From Paenibacillaceae bacterium (GTDB lineage Bacteria; Bacillota; Bacilli; Paenibacillales; CANHGK01), in the NCBI GenBank assembly GCA_947460235.1, contig CANHGK010000024.1:1-33962 (forward strand): a stretch of DNA of 33,962 bases. Direction: 5' to 3'. The notes beneath the pieces were generated by a model that saw nothing but the letters and a program-made list of their open reading frames with translations, did no database searches and was not told the origin of the DNA. Below, one piece after another: positions 27,401 to 33,962 of this stretch. A program made the position numbers and the translations under genes. Positions within the stretch are counted from its first letter, which is position 1; the number at the start of each line of letters is the position of its first letter.

Positions 27401-27766
27401 GCAGATTCAAAACAAGCTGATGTAGATCGTTTCCGTGGATATGAAGTGAAAGGCACAATATTAAAAACACATTTGGAAACACGCGGCTGGCTAATGGGAT
27501 CGTTGCAAGAACGCGGTCAAATATTTACGTTTTTCCGTGAAAACGAACACAACGGAATCGGTGCACAATTATCCTTCAGTGGAATGCCGCTTGCAGAAAC
27601 ACATCAGACGGTCGTTTTGGAATCAATTAAATTTTACCGAGCGGGCACGGTACAACGTGGTCATTATTTTACAGATGATATTGCGGCTGAACACGAATTG
27701 TTGCGTCAAGATTTACCACTACGAACATGGTATGAATTAATTTCTGACGTTGCGACCGTATTGTAA
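24473..27766 (+). CDS. Large alpha-helical repeat protein with C-terminal DUF4132 domain
   Basis: 1097 residues with no signal peptide or membrane span. The N-terminal half is helical and rich in tryptophan, tyrosine and leucine, without a family I can name. HEAT-like repeats appear near residues 515-565 and 735-790 (for example GTIAIEAMRAM and SKIRQVRESARTVLEEFA). Then comes a pattern I recognise from DUF4132 (MolR-like) proteins: DRLIPDHGF near 792, PLTVSKQQQRFMDVMVFPRYW, and RIGLVHPIELS near 940 followed by QPIQQLNRSL. A charged hinge with TGERGRPKK near 620 looks like an AT-hook-type basic patch. The N-terminal WGR domain often found with DUF4132 is not seen. The molecular function is unknown. 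ATG 24473 has AAAGGAGG upstream. Confidence 0.75.
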   Translation: MSRVQYLWKKKMINTLSQFGIAEGLLSIIERYFDGEIDEAYLHQITRIPVQSVSPTILIQLYEHYEHWKQVHDHTDYQRLLFVLTKLAGCEIVNWLAPDSLRLFQWTLENWLNERTIGLDYAGVIHQLYKRNPEWFIQYAQTVPDDLKWLLYTEMICRDPESYPHLVQELQEKLELHIRFFLEQYGYSDSVIDPIIPVILDGDLSDLQKLFRQQPLKSNGFLIEQKINPFLIAAYRLSSTGSFYRNLFYIHLIADENRSVEQIVYFIDRHFADKYRRDEHLQNLRTTLYQVGFGLTWVRWLLRQIQQGETTFQSNLSFEFLDQPNVYHNAMISSYGLDYVLLYLHCADSSHSAKSLHKLERSFSDELLHVFSRKLGERRQTYVYAFLAGRWPLDLLMDRLRQQLPANIGIPFPFDSYLWLKALIPQYDRAIQLLWMGEDFKSLIPVCELFIQQFGFQAWTDWLDTLQVSHAQQLSLCLQASFGTDAPNLVAASAAWVEVQWRNHSDLITSNWSAYSVKARVHLISQWMEYDRERMAPMLDQLTRDRSKRVQKLIVTSLPNDYAEWTPHQTAQTVTTLVESSEPEVITVQVDAPIDQNMQVENKVFSEDIITRRTGERGRPKKIMLDWVPWQTMPPIFDNTNNKQAVSVDQIREWVIIYAKNGSIQTHSAADRIVATWNDVSVAEWVWSLFMLWIQDGSETKKKWVMAMAVLHGDQRVIQVLLEKLDEWPRHARGTIAIEAMRAMVMTNRDSIMVQLATVAHQSKIRQVRESARTVLEEFAVLNGFDQEEFQDRLIPDHGFSFARERMFDFGSRMFRVKMNDDLQFEIYDAWNKSYKSLPYPSKQDDGDRSQQSWEEMKLLRKQLPLTVSKQQQRFMDVMVFPRYWTFEEWKNRFALHPIMHSFSVGLLWGWYLNGVLQAPFRYPINEHNISWPENVRIGLVHPIELSNEQLTYWQANLIVNEPCQPIQQLNRSLSFADSKQADVDRFRGYEVKGTILKTHLETRGWLMGSLQERGQIFTFFRENEHNGIGAQLSFSGMPLAETHQTVVLESIKFYRAGTVQRGHYFTDDIAAEHELLRQDLPLRTWYELISDVATVL

Positions 27767-27773
27767 AAAAATT

Positions 27774-27817
27774 AGGGATGATCCTTCAGCAAACGTGCTG
27801 CAGGGTCATCCCTTTTT
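27774..27817. terminator. Bidirectional terminator
   Basis: AGGGATGATCC (27774-27784) pairs with GGGTCATCCCT (27803-27813) with one mismatch, with an inner CAGCA/TGCTG stem and TTTTT to the right. A-rich sequence at 27765-27771 serves the leftward LtaS-like gene. Confidence 0.88.
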
Positions 27818-27822
27818 GTAGG

Positions 27823-29817
27823 TTATTTATGTGAAACATGACGCGCTTCTTGGTATACGGAAAGGCGATTGTTGAGTACGAAATCATCTGATAATACATA
27901 TTCACGTTCACGCAATTGTACTTGATGGATACACCGCTCAAGTGCTATTTTTTCAGATGTTTTCCGAAGATAACAACTGCCACGCTCGACATTTCGATCT
28001 GGTGCCGGTTCGAACACCGTTTGATCTGTAAATACTTCACCGCTACGCATGCCATTCGCATGTTCCTCGCGTGAACTCATCGGCTGACCAAACCAAGGTA
28101 TATTAGGCGTTTTTATTCCTAGCCAATCGGTAATCGATGGTGCAAAATCCAGTTGACCAGCAACGTGCGTTACGACGCCTGCATTTGTATCATGCGGAAA
28201 ATGAACGATAAGCGGGATATTACGCCAGTGAAAAAGTTCATCCGTATGAGACATTTTTTTACCGATTAATCGTTCAATCGCTGGAATATCTTCAATTGAA
28301 TTATCGTGGTCCCCGTACATTAATATCATCGTATTGTTCCATAACCCATCTTTTTTCAGGCGATCAATTAATTCTCCGATCGCCTGATCCGTATAGTGAA
28401 CTGCTTGAATATAATCACCGAGCATCGTATTTTCAAAAGGACCTTGATGAAACGTGCGAAACTCATCCTGAATTCGGTATGGATGATGACTACTCAATGT
28501 AACAAAATAAGCGTAAAATGGTTGTTTTACGGTTTCTAAGTGAGCAAGTCCTTGTTTGAATAACGAACGGTCACCAAGTGCCCATCCAACTTTTTCGTCC
28601 ATCTTAAAAAAGTTTTCAGATAAAAATTCATCGAAGCCCATGCCTGGATACATGCGATCGCGATTCCAAAAGGATGGTCTAAAAGCATGAAGTGCAGTCG
28701 TGTGATAACCGTTTTCTTTAAGTACTTGAGGGAGGCAATCGAATTGACTTTCATATGCACGCATAAAGACGGAACCACTCATGACAGGATACATTGAACA
28801 ATGTGAGATAAAATCCGCATCTGATGTACGACCTTGAGCAGTTTGATGCAAATAATTGGGGACATACATACTTTTTTGAATAAGTTTATCTAGGTTTGGA
28901 GTAATCGGTTCACCATTTACAGATTGACCGATAATGAAATTTTGCAATGCTTCGATTTGAATAACGATGACATTTGAACCTTTAGCCGTTCCGGTTAGTG
29001 CCGTACCATGTTCACGATCCAGTTCGTGCGGATCTAATAACGCATTAGCATCTGCGAGTTGAACATCCGTCCACTTTGGGATTGGTCTCGTATGGATGTA
29101 AATATACGATGCAGTGTCATACATGTGAAATCCGAGTAAACCAATGGTGTTGTACATTGAAATCGTCCACCAATTATTTTGTAAAATTTTCGTCATCCAA
29201 CCGTTGTATACGGTAATTCCGATGCCTGCGAAGCTAAATAAATAAGCAGCGACCGTAAAACTTATCAAACTACGGCGGGTATGTTTACTCCAATCGCTAT
29301 TTGGTGTTCGACGCTTCTTACTTGATATCCACATATACAATGCCCAAATTGGAACGTCCGCAAGTAGAAAAAGATCGCTCAGATGAAACAAACTTGCAAT
29401 GGATGCTCCAAGTGCGCTGACTTGTCCGGATTGTAATAATACTGGAACGGTAATGAAATCATTAAAATAGCGATAATATATTAAATCTGAGATAATGATT
29501 GCTGTTATGAACACATCAAGTGAAAGCAATGTCCAAATTCGCGCCCAACGTTTCAACCAAATCGTCCACGCAGAAAGGAAGATGATTGTGCATGCACTGA
29601 TCAAATCAACACTATGTACCCATTCATGCCAATTTCCTTGCAGCGAAGCTTTAAATGCCCGCGACCAAAATTCTGTGGAAGTCATCACATAAAAATCAGT
29701 GCCTGACACATGGTCAAACCAAACAAGTTTCCACGTCATCCAAACAAAAAAAACGATCAAATCCCATCTTCCGCGCATCCACACGCGTGTTCGTTCGCGA
29801 AAACGAATACTACTCAA
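27823..29817 (-). CDS. LtaS-family lipoteichoic acid synthase / phosphoglycerol transferase
   Basis: 664 residues: five predicted membrane spans (about 18-36, 72-90, 98-117, 145-165 and 183-203), then a large extracellular sulfatase-fold domain. Catalytic features match LtaS: metal-binding E289 (IEALQNF), nucleophile T331 (GRTSDADF), and D503-H504 (YGDHD). Spacing between these residues is nearly that of Staphylococcus aureus LtaS (E255, T300, D475). Such enzymes transfer glycerol-phosphate from phosphatidylglycerol onto a glycolipid anchor outside the membrane. The start is TTG 29817 with GAGGGAT upstream; no better in-frame start is present. The C-terminal about 80 residues beyond the sulfatase core are rich in Arg/Glu. 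It could be a paralogue such as a primase or YfnI/YqgS-type enzyme. Confidence 0.9.
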   Translation of the reverse strand: MSSIRFRERTRVWMRGRWDLIVFFVWMTWKLVWFDHVSGTDFYVMTSTEFWSRAFKASLQGNWHEWVHSVDLISACTIIFLSAWTIWLKRWARIWTLLSLDVFITAIIISDLIYYRYFNDFITVPVLLQSGQVSALGASIASLFHLSDLFLLADVPIWALYMWISSKKRRTPNSDWSKHTRRSLISFTVAAYLFSFAGIGITVYNGWMTKILQNNWWTISMYNTIGLLGFHMYDTASYIYIHTRPIPKWTDVQLADANALLDPHELDREHGTALTGTAKGSNVIVIQIEALQNFIIGQSVNGEPITPNLDKLIQKSMYVPNYLHQTAQGRTSDADFISHCSMYPVMSGSVFMRAYESQFDCLPQVLKENGYHTTALHAFRPSFWNRDRMYPGMGFDEFLSENFFKMDEKVGWALGDRSLFKQGLAHLETVKQPFYAYFVTLSSHHPYRIQDEFRTFHQGPFENTMLGDYIQAVHYTDQAIGELIDRLKKDGLWNNTMILMYGDHDNSIEDIPAIERLIGKKMSHTDELFHWRNIPLIVHFPHDTNAGVVTHVAGQLDFAPSITDWLGIKTPNIPWFGQPMSSREEHANGMRSGEVFTDQTVFEPAPDRNVERGSCYLRKTSEKIALERCIHQVQLREREYVLSDDFVLNNRLSVYQEARHVSHK

Positions 29818-29882
29818 ACCGATCCCTCATTCCATGAAATCCATGATTTTTAGGATACATGGAAACCGTTAGCACTGCAATG

Positions 29883-29896
29883 TGAAAACGTTTTAA
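29883..29896. promoter_or_regulatory. Possible catabolite-responsive element (cre)
   Basis: TGAAAACGTTTTAA matches the CcpA cre consensus TGWAANCGNTNWCA at all but one position. It lies between the LtaS-like gene and the secreted protein gene at 30010, 66 bp and 114 bp from their starts. The flanks are very AT-rich, so a chance match is possible. Confidence 0.4.
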
Positions 29897-30009
29897 ATTT
29901 CTTTTAAAATCACATATTTTATTTAAAATCTTGCGAAACTTTGCGCGAGATCGAGCGTATACATTGATATAAAATACATACTGCTTTAGTAGTATCAGGA
30001 GGCTATATT

Positions 30010-30615
30010 ATGTGGGTCCGACGTGTGATGTCAGTCGTCCTATTATGCTCCATGCTAAGCACAGCATACGCTTTTGCTGATAATCAGGGGCTGTTCAAAG
30101 GCTTCCAAAAAATCCGCGTTGCGGTAAACGGCAAAGAGCTTAATAATCTTGCTGTGCCTGGTTTCGTTGTAGATGGGAAGACCGTTTTACCTTTACGAGA
30201 TGTTGCGGATAGTTTAGGTGCCGCAGTGATTTGGGATTCCAATACCCAAACGGTGAATCTCATTAAACCGAATGTTCATTTATTAGTTGCTGAGGCAGTT
30301 AATAAAGACTACTCCGTGAAACGAGTGTTCGGTAAAGTACAGAAAGGTAAGTCACTTGATTTCTCGGTATTTACTCAAGTAGACGATCTTTCTGGAGATG
30401 TTAGTAAAGTTAAGATTCAAGTTGTCGATCCATTTGGTACGGTTGCCGATTCATTTGAACAGAAGTTAACGGATGTGGGCGATGCGTTTTGGCTCGTTCG
30501 TCCATTCGAAGTGAAATTTAGTTATGCAGGTGACTACAAAGTTCAATTCTATTTACAGATGGACAAAGATGATGATTATACGCTTTTTGCAGAGAAGACG
30601 ATCGTTTCTGATTAA
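30010..30615 (+). CDS. Secreted protein with copper-amine-oxidase-N-like domain
   Basis: 201 residues. A signal peptide (about 1-23, ending AYAFA) is followed by a domain of the copper amine oxidase N-terminal (stalk) type: VAVNGKELNN, then VVDGKTVLPLRDVADSLGAAVIWDSNTQTVNL. In Gram-positive secreted proteins this is a non-catalytic module, often associated with the cell wall. The remaining about 110 residues form an unknown beta-rich domain (VKIQVVDPFGTV... YAGDYKVQFYLQMDKDDDY) that looks Ig-like. ATG 30010 follows AGGAGG. It is monocistronic, with its own terminator. Function is unknown; a cell-surface role is likely. Confidence 0.85.
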   Translation: MWVRRVMSVVLLCSMLSTAYAFADNQGLFKGFQKIRVAVNGKELNNLAVPGFVVDGKTVLPLRDVADSLGAAVIWDSNTQTVNLIKPNVHLLVAEAVNKDYSVKRVFGKVQKGKSLDFSVFTQVDDLSGDVSKVKIQVVDPFGTVADSFEQKLTDVGDAFWLVRPFEVKFSYAGDYKVQFYLQMDKDDDYTLFAEKTIVSD

Positions 30616-30647
30616 TCTCTGAAGGCTAACCTAACTCACGACATACC

Positions 30648-30693
30648 GTGCAATGTGCCGATTCTAGATCGGGAAAACACATTGCACTTTTTT
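30648..30693 (+). terminator. Intrinsic terminator
   Basis: GTGCAATGTG (30648-30657) pairs perfectly with CACATTGCAC (30678-30687), with an inner CCGA/TCGG stem, then six T residues (30688-30693). It ends the secreted-protein transcript. Confidence 0.9.
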
Positions 30694-30731
30694 ATTGTTT
30701 CGGGAATAATAGAATCAAAGGAGTGAGAAAT

Positions 30732-30995
30732 ATGGCATTTGATCCGGAAATGGAAGAACCCGAAGTATTACAATTTGAAGACGAAGAAGGCAGTATGATT
30801 GAAATGATCGTCATACAACGTTTTGAGGTTGAAGCGCAGACATATGTGCAAGTCCTTGATCGTTCATCTGAAGAAGGCGATATTTATGTATTCCGTCAAA
30901 CGAATGAAGACGGAGAAACGAGTTTTGAACAAATTGAAGATGAAGATGAGTGGGTACGAGTCGTTGATGCGTTAGGGGAAACGGAAGATGTGTAA
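30732..30995 (+). CDS. DUF1292 family acidic protein (YrzB-like)
   Basis: An 87-residue very acidic cytoplasmic protein. The pattern of an acidic lead-in, then EGSMIEMIVIQRFEVEAQTYVQVLD, then GDIYVFRQTNEDGETSFEQIEDEDEW fits DUF1292, a small family found throughout Firmicutes and usually near yrvK/yrzL-type genes. Its function is not known. I start at ATG 30732 with AAAGGAGTG 7 nt upstream; an upstream open stretch overlaps the preceding terminator and is not used. It stands alone between two terminators. Confidence 0.88.
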   Translation: MAFDPEMEEPEVLQFEDEEGSMIEMIVIQRFEVEAQTYVQVLDRSSEEGDIYVFRQTNEDGETSFEQIEDEDEWVRVVDALGETEDV

Positions 30996-31010
30996 GAAGT
31001 CTTTGAATAG

Positions 31011-31054
31011 AAAAAGTTGCATCAACGGAAATTTCCGTTAATGCAACTTTTTTT
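31011..31054. terminator. Bidirectional terminator
   Basis: AAAAAGTTGCAT (31011-31022) pairs with ATGCAACTTTTT, around the palindrome ACGGAAATTTCCGT (31025-31038). A-run on the left and T-run on the right serve the convergent DUF1292 gene and the leftward gene at 31056. Confidence 0.92.
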
Positions 31055-31055
31055 G

Positions 31056-31814
31056 TCATTCTGTCGTGTTCGCATCATTCAAACCATAATTCCCAGGATA
31101 AAGATCAGGGAAAAATCCTGCATCTGGATTTTTGGCTAATTCCATACTTTTAATTTGACCGTTTGGATCGACGGTAAGGGTTGCGTCAATTATTGACCAA
31201 AGCTTAAAAAGACAAGTGTCACTTTCTTTACCTGCTAATTGATCTTTGTAACAAGCAATCATTTCTTTTATTTCTGACTTTCCTTTGAAGAATAGAAAGT
31301 TGCTTATGGTTTGTTTTGCATCGTCAAACATACCATATTTGACTTCGTACATGCGCTTGTTGTCAACTGACATTGGAGCGATGTTTAAATACTCTCCAAT
31401 TAAAACAATTTGCGTATCTTTCAGTTCGGTTGGAGGTGTGTAAGAAGCAGCAGTAACTTTGTGATTAAACGTTTTGTCATCTGGTGTAATTGTTACCCAG
31501 ATTTTTTGACCGATTAATGGTGGTTTTTCCAATAACGCAGAAGGAATATCAGATATCAAGTTTCCATGAACAACTGGTTTCATAAAAATATGAAATTCAC
31601 CATTTGGTAATGGACCCATCGTTCCCCCTGAATTATTGATTTGAACGACCATTTTGTGTTCTTTTGCGTTCACGTTTGCCAAATGAACAATTGGAACAGG
31701 TTGCTTTTTCACTTCCAATGCTTCGTCATTGTTTCCAAACAGGGACTGATAAGCAAATAAACCGAGCAAAATGGCAAAAACGAATCCTACGATTCCCCAA
31801 ATCCACTTACGCAT
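31056..31814 (-). CDS. Membrane-anchored extracytoplasmic protein, unknown
   Basis: 252 residues that I do not recognise. Residues 1-4 are basic, 5-26 hydrophobic, and there is no lipobox cysteine, so this is an uncleaved N-terminal anchor with the rest outside the cell. The exterior part is beta-rich with charged patches (GGTMGPLPNGEFHIFMK; KIWVTITPDDK). It holds two cysteines (in IACYKD and DTCLF) about 17 residues apart that may form a disulfide. ATG 31814 has GGGAG about 8 nt upstream. It is separated by a terminator from the leftward gene at 31958, so it probably has its own promoter. Confidence 0.7.
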   Translation of the reverse strand: MRKWIWGIVGFVFAILLGLFAYQSLFGNNDEALEVKKQPVPIVHLANVNAKEHKMVVQINNSGGTMGPLPNGEFHIFMKPVVHGNLISDIPSALLEKPPLIGQKIWVTITPDDKTFNHKVTAASYTPPTELKDTQIVLIGEYLNIAPMSVDNKRMYEVKYGMFDDAKQTISNFLFFKGKSEIKEMIACYKDQLAGKESDTCLFKLWSIIDATLTVDPNGQIKSMELAKNPDAGFFPDLYPGNYGLNDANTTE

Positions 31815-31907
31815 TCATGTCACTCCCTAAGCTTCGTCTTTTATTGTGTATTGTTGTGGCTACTCTTTACTATAAAACAGATCGAATGTTCTGTAAATAA
31901 AAAATCA

Positions 31908-31944
31908 AAAAGAACCTTTCCGTTTTTTTGGAATAGGTTCTTTT
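31908..31944 (-). terminator. Terminator of the leftward DUF1885-like gene
   Basis: On the minus strand AAAGAACCTATTCC pairs with GGAAAGGTTCTTT across a T7/A7 loop, followed by a T-rich stretch (31902-31911 read leftward). It lies just past the stop at 31958. Confidence 0.8.
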
Positions 31945-31957
31945 GGCATTTGGATTG

Positions 31958-32377
31958 CTACTTTCTTGGATTGTAGAACATGGTACGTCCATTAAATAAT
32001 TTTAATTCAGCCTGCCATGTTTTGGCTAAGTATTTGCATAATTCATTGCCTTTTGCTTTGTCGCCATGCGTGCAATCATCGGGAAGGACCACTTGTACAA
32101 ATTCCTTTTTGATTTCGTTGGCTTCTTCAACGCCAACACCAAAAACGATATGTTTGTACAGCTTATTCGTGCCCTTCAAGTAGAACCACAATTGTTCCTG
32201 ACCTGACTTCGCTTCGATGGAATACGGAAAACCCGCATCGGTATATTCCCAATCCAATTGTTGGCCAGTCATCGTCATTTGTTCACGGTAGTGAACGAGT
32301 TGTTGTTTCAATTCTTCTAAGGTAATGGTGCGACGTGCAGAACCATCTACCAATTTGATGTAGGCACTTTGTGGCAT
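31958..32377 (-). CDS. DUF1885-like small protein
   Basis: A 139-residue cytoplasmic protein that resembles the Bacilli-specific DUF1885 family. SAYIKLVDGS at the N-terminus, DWEYTDAGFPYSIE in the middle, and VVLPDDCTHGDKAKGNELCKYLAK followed by ELKLFNGRTMFYNPRK at the C-terminus are the segments I rely on. I place the start at ATG 32377, where GGAGAGTGA lies immediately upstream, rather than at the earlier ATG 32392, which overlaps that site. It is divergent from prkA. Function is unknown. Confidence 0.72.
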   Translation of the reverse strand: MPQSAYIKLVDGSARRTITLEELKQQLVHYREQMTMTGQQLDWEYTDAGFPYSIEAKSGQEQLWFYLKGTNKLYKHIVFGVGVEEANEIKKEFVQVVLPDDCTHGDKAKGNELCKYLAKTWQAELKLFNGRTMFYNPRK

Positions 32378-32450
32378 CGTTTCACTCTCCATTCGCTATA
32401 AGAATATCATTTGCAGGTGTCGAATGACAACTGTGAAAGGGGTGTGCATC

Positions 32451-33962
32451 ATGGATTTTTTATCTCGATTATCCGGATACCGTCAGCAGGAGGAACAACT
32501 GAAGTGGGAAGGCACGTTTGTCGATTACTTAGATTTGATTAGAATGAGACCTGAAATCGCTGGACTTGCGCATGATCGCATCTTTCGCATGATCAAAAAT
32601 GCGGGAGTCATTGAGCATGGGCAAACGAAACGGGATTATTCTTTTTTCACGAGTGAATTATTCGGACTTGAAGATGCGATTCAAACACTTGTCGAAGAAT
32701 ATTTTCAACCGGCTGCGCAGCGTTTGGATGTTCGTAAGCGCTTGCTTCTTTTGATGGGTCCTGTTAGCGGCGGGAAATCAACGATCTTAACTCTTTTGAA
32801 ACATGGGATCGAACAGTATTCGAAAACCGAAGAAGGTGCAACCTATGCGATTCAAGGCTGTCCAATGCATGAAGAACCTTTGCATTTGATTCCAATTGAA
32901 CTTCGAGATGAATTCTTTAAAGAATTCGGCGTGAAAATCGAGGGGAATTTGTGTCCCGTTTGTCGCATGCGCCTACAGTCGGAATATGGCGGTCACATTG
33001 AGCAAGTTCGCGTGGAACGCGTTTTATTTTCCGAGGCGAATCGGGTTGGGGTCGGTACATTTGCACCGTCTGATCCGAAATCTCAGGATATTGCCGATTT
33101 GACGGGTTCGATCGATTTTTCCACAATTGCATTATATGGTTCAGAATCGGATCCGCGCGCCTATCGATTTGATGGCGAATTGAATAAGGCGAATCGCGGG
33201 TTGATGGAGTTTCAGGAAATGCTCAAATGTGACGAAAAGTTCTTGTGGAATTTATTATCACTTACGCAGGAAGGGAATTTCAAGGCAGGGCGTTTTGCAC
33301 TCATCTCAGCGGATGAATTAATTGTCGCGCATACGAATGAGACAGAATACCGTTCGTTTATATCAAACAAGAAAAACGAGGCGCTACACTCACGGATGAT
33401 CGTGATGAAAATTCCGTACAATCTTAAAGTGTCGCAAGAAGAACGGATTTATCAAAAATTAATTGATCAGTCAGATATTCACGGGGTGCATATTTCACCA
33501 AATGCGCTTTGGACATCGGCGGTGTTTACGATTTTGTCTCGAATTCATGCACCGAAAAAAGCCGGCGTTGATCTCATTAAGAAAATGTATCTTTATGAAG
33601 GCGCGCAAGTGGAAGGTGTTAAGTCGAGCGATGTTGACGAGTTAAAACGTGAGTTTTCGGATGAAGGGATGTTCGGTGTCGATCCGCGTTATGTGATCAA
33701 CCGCATTTCTAGTGTGCTGATCAAACATAATAAATCGTGTATTAATGCATTGGATATTCTGAAGGGCCTCAAAGAAGGCTTGGATCAGCATGCGTCGATT
33801 GCCAAAGATGAAAAAGAACGTTTGCTTCAACTGATTACCCTCGCTCGTCAAGAGTATGATTTAAAAGCCAAAAATGAAGTGCAACGCGCATTCGTGTTTT
33901 CTTTCGAGGAGTCGGCACATTCGCTACTCAATAATTATTTGGATAATGTTGAAGCATACTGC
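32451..33962 (+). CDS. prkA: PrkA family serine protein kinase (5' part, runs off the window)
   Basis: 504 codons are present with no stop, so the gene continues beyond the right edge (the family is about 630 residues). Walker A GPVSGGKST is at 103-111. The AAA-type core includes GCPMHEEPLHLIP, GTFAPSDPKSQDIADLTGSIDF, YRFDGELNKANRGLMEFQEMLKC and LTQEGNFKAGRFALISADELI, all near-identical to Bacillus PrkA. The C-terminal kinase-like region starts near residue 370. PrkA is a spore-related serine kinase/AAA protein reported to influence sigma K-dependent genes. Unlike B. subtilis PrkA it has a CPVC motif at C168-C171. ATG 32451 has AAAGGGGTG upstream. Confidence 0.95.
   Translation, partial: MDFLSRLSGYRQQEEQLKWEGTFVDYLDLIRMRPEIAGLAHDRIFRMIKNAGVIEHGQTKRDYSFFTSELFGLEDAIQTLVEEYFQPAAQRLDVRKRLLLLMGPVSGGKSTILTLLKHGIEQYSKTEEGATYAIQGCPMHEEPLHLIPIELRDEFFKEFGVKIEGNLCPVCRMRLQSEYGGHIEQVRVERVLFSEANRVGVGTFAPSDPKSQDIADLTGSIDFSTIALYGSESDPRAYRFDGELNKANRGLMEFQEMLKCDEKFLWNLLSLTQEGNFKAGRFALISADELIVAHTNETEYRSFISNKKNEALHSRMIVMKIPYNLKVSQEERIYQKLIDQSDIHGVHISPNALWTSAVFTILSRIHAPKKAGVDLIKKMYLYEGAQVEGVKSSDVDELKREFSDEGMFGVDPRYVINRISSVLIKHNKSCINALDILKGLKEGLDQHASIAKDEKERLLQLITLARQEYDLKAKNEVQRAFVFSFEESAHSLLNNYLDNVEAYC

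Noticed and set aside
1-33962. tRNA, rRNA, CRISPR arrays, transposons, prophage genes
   Set aside because: None of these signatures is visible on either strand; the region reads as ordinary vertically inherited chromosome.

Overview
This window looks like chromosome from an endospore-forming member of the Bacilli (Firmicutes). The evidence is a complete dacF-spoIIAA-spoIIAB-sigF block, a GerA/SpoVAF-family spore membrane protein, the start of a PrkA serine kinase, the split glycine decarboxylase (gcvPA/gcvPB), a LipM-type octanoyltransferase and strong AGGAGG-type ribosome binding sites. Base composition is moderate and uniform. The gene set fits an Alicyclobacillus-like or related lineage, but I cannot fix genus from the sequence. 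I see no rRNA, tRNA, CRISPR array, insertion sequence or prophage.

Layout, left to right. (1) 1-3279: a leftward pair (small membrane protein, then alpha/beta-hydrolase esterase), divergent from a response-regulator/CheA-like ATPase protein that looks catalytically degenerate. (2) 3324-10331: a leftward YqhH-like SNF2 helicase. Divergent from it is a rightward glycine-cleavage operon, gcvT-gcvPA-gcvPB-lipM plus a 70-aa membrane protein, preceded by a tandem glycine riboswitch whose terminator competes with the second aptamer. (3) 10390-15822: a leftward 1810-residue secreted subtilase with many Ig/Fn3-like domains and a C-terminal EF-hand (dockerin-like) motif. (4) 15945-23107: a rightward run of pdp, dacF, spoIIAA, spoIIAB, sigF, spoVAF and lysA. 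This is the familiar Bacillus order, but the spoVAA-spoVAE genes expected between sigF and spoVAF are absent here. (5) 23181-27766: a divergent pair, a degenerate HD-GYP protein (leftward) and a 1097-aa HEAT/DUF4132 protein (rightward), whose shared intergenic region carries a perfect 11-bp inverted repeat and repeated CGTTTGC words. (6) 27823-33962: a leftward LtaS-like lipoteichoic-acid synthase, a secreted copper-amine-oxidase-N-like protein, a DUF1292 protein, two leftward proteins (an anchored protein of unknown function and a DUF1885-like protein), and the 5' part of prkA, which runs off the right edge.

Functional threads. The gcv operon oxidises glycine and is switched on by glycine. 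LipM in the same operon supplies the octanoyl precursor for lipoylation of GcvH, which is not encoded here. The spoIIA operon makes the forespore sigma factor F with its anti-sigma and anti-anti-sigma factors. dacF and spoVAF belong to spore cortex and germination biology, and prkA to a sporulation-linked kinase. Most convergent gene pairs are separated by one compact, apparently bidirectional terminator.

The least understood parts, and the best candidates for new biology, are the DUF4132/degenerate HD-GYP divergon, the REC/CheA-like pseudokinase, the pdp-dacF leader structure and the missing spoVA genes.
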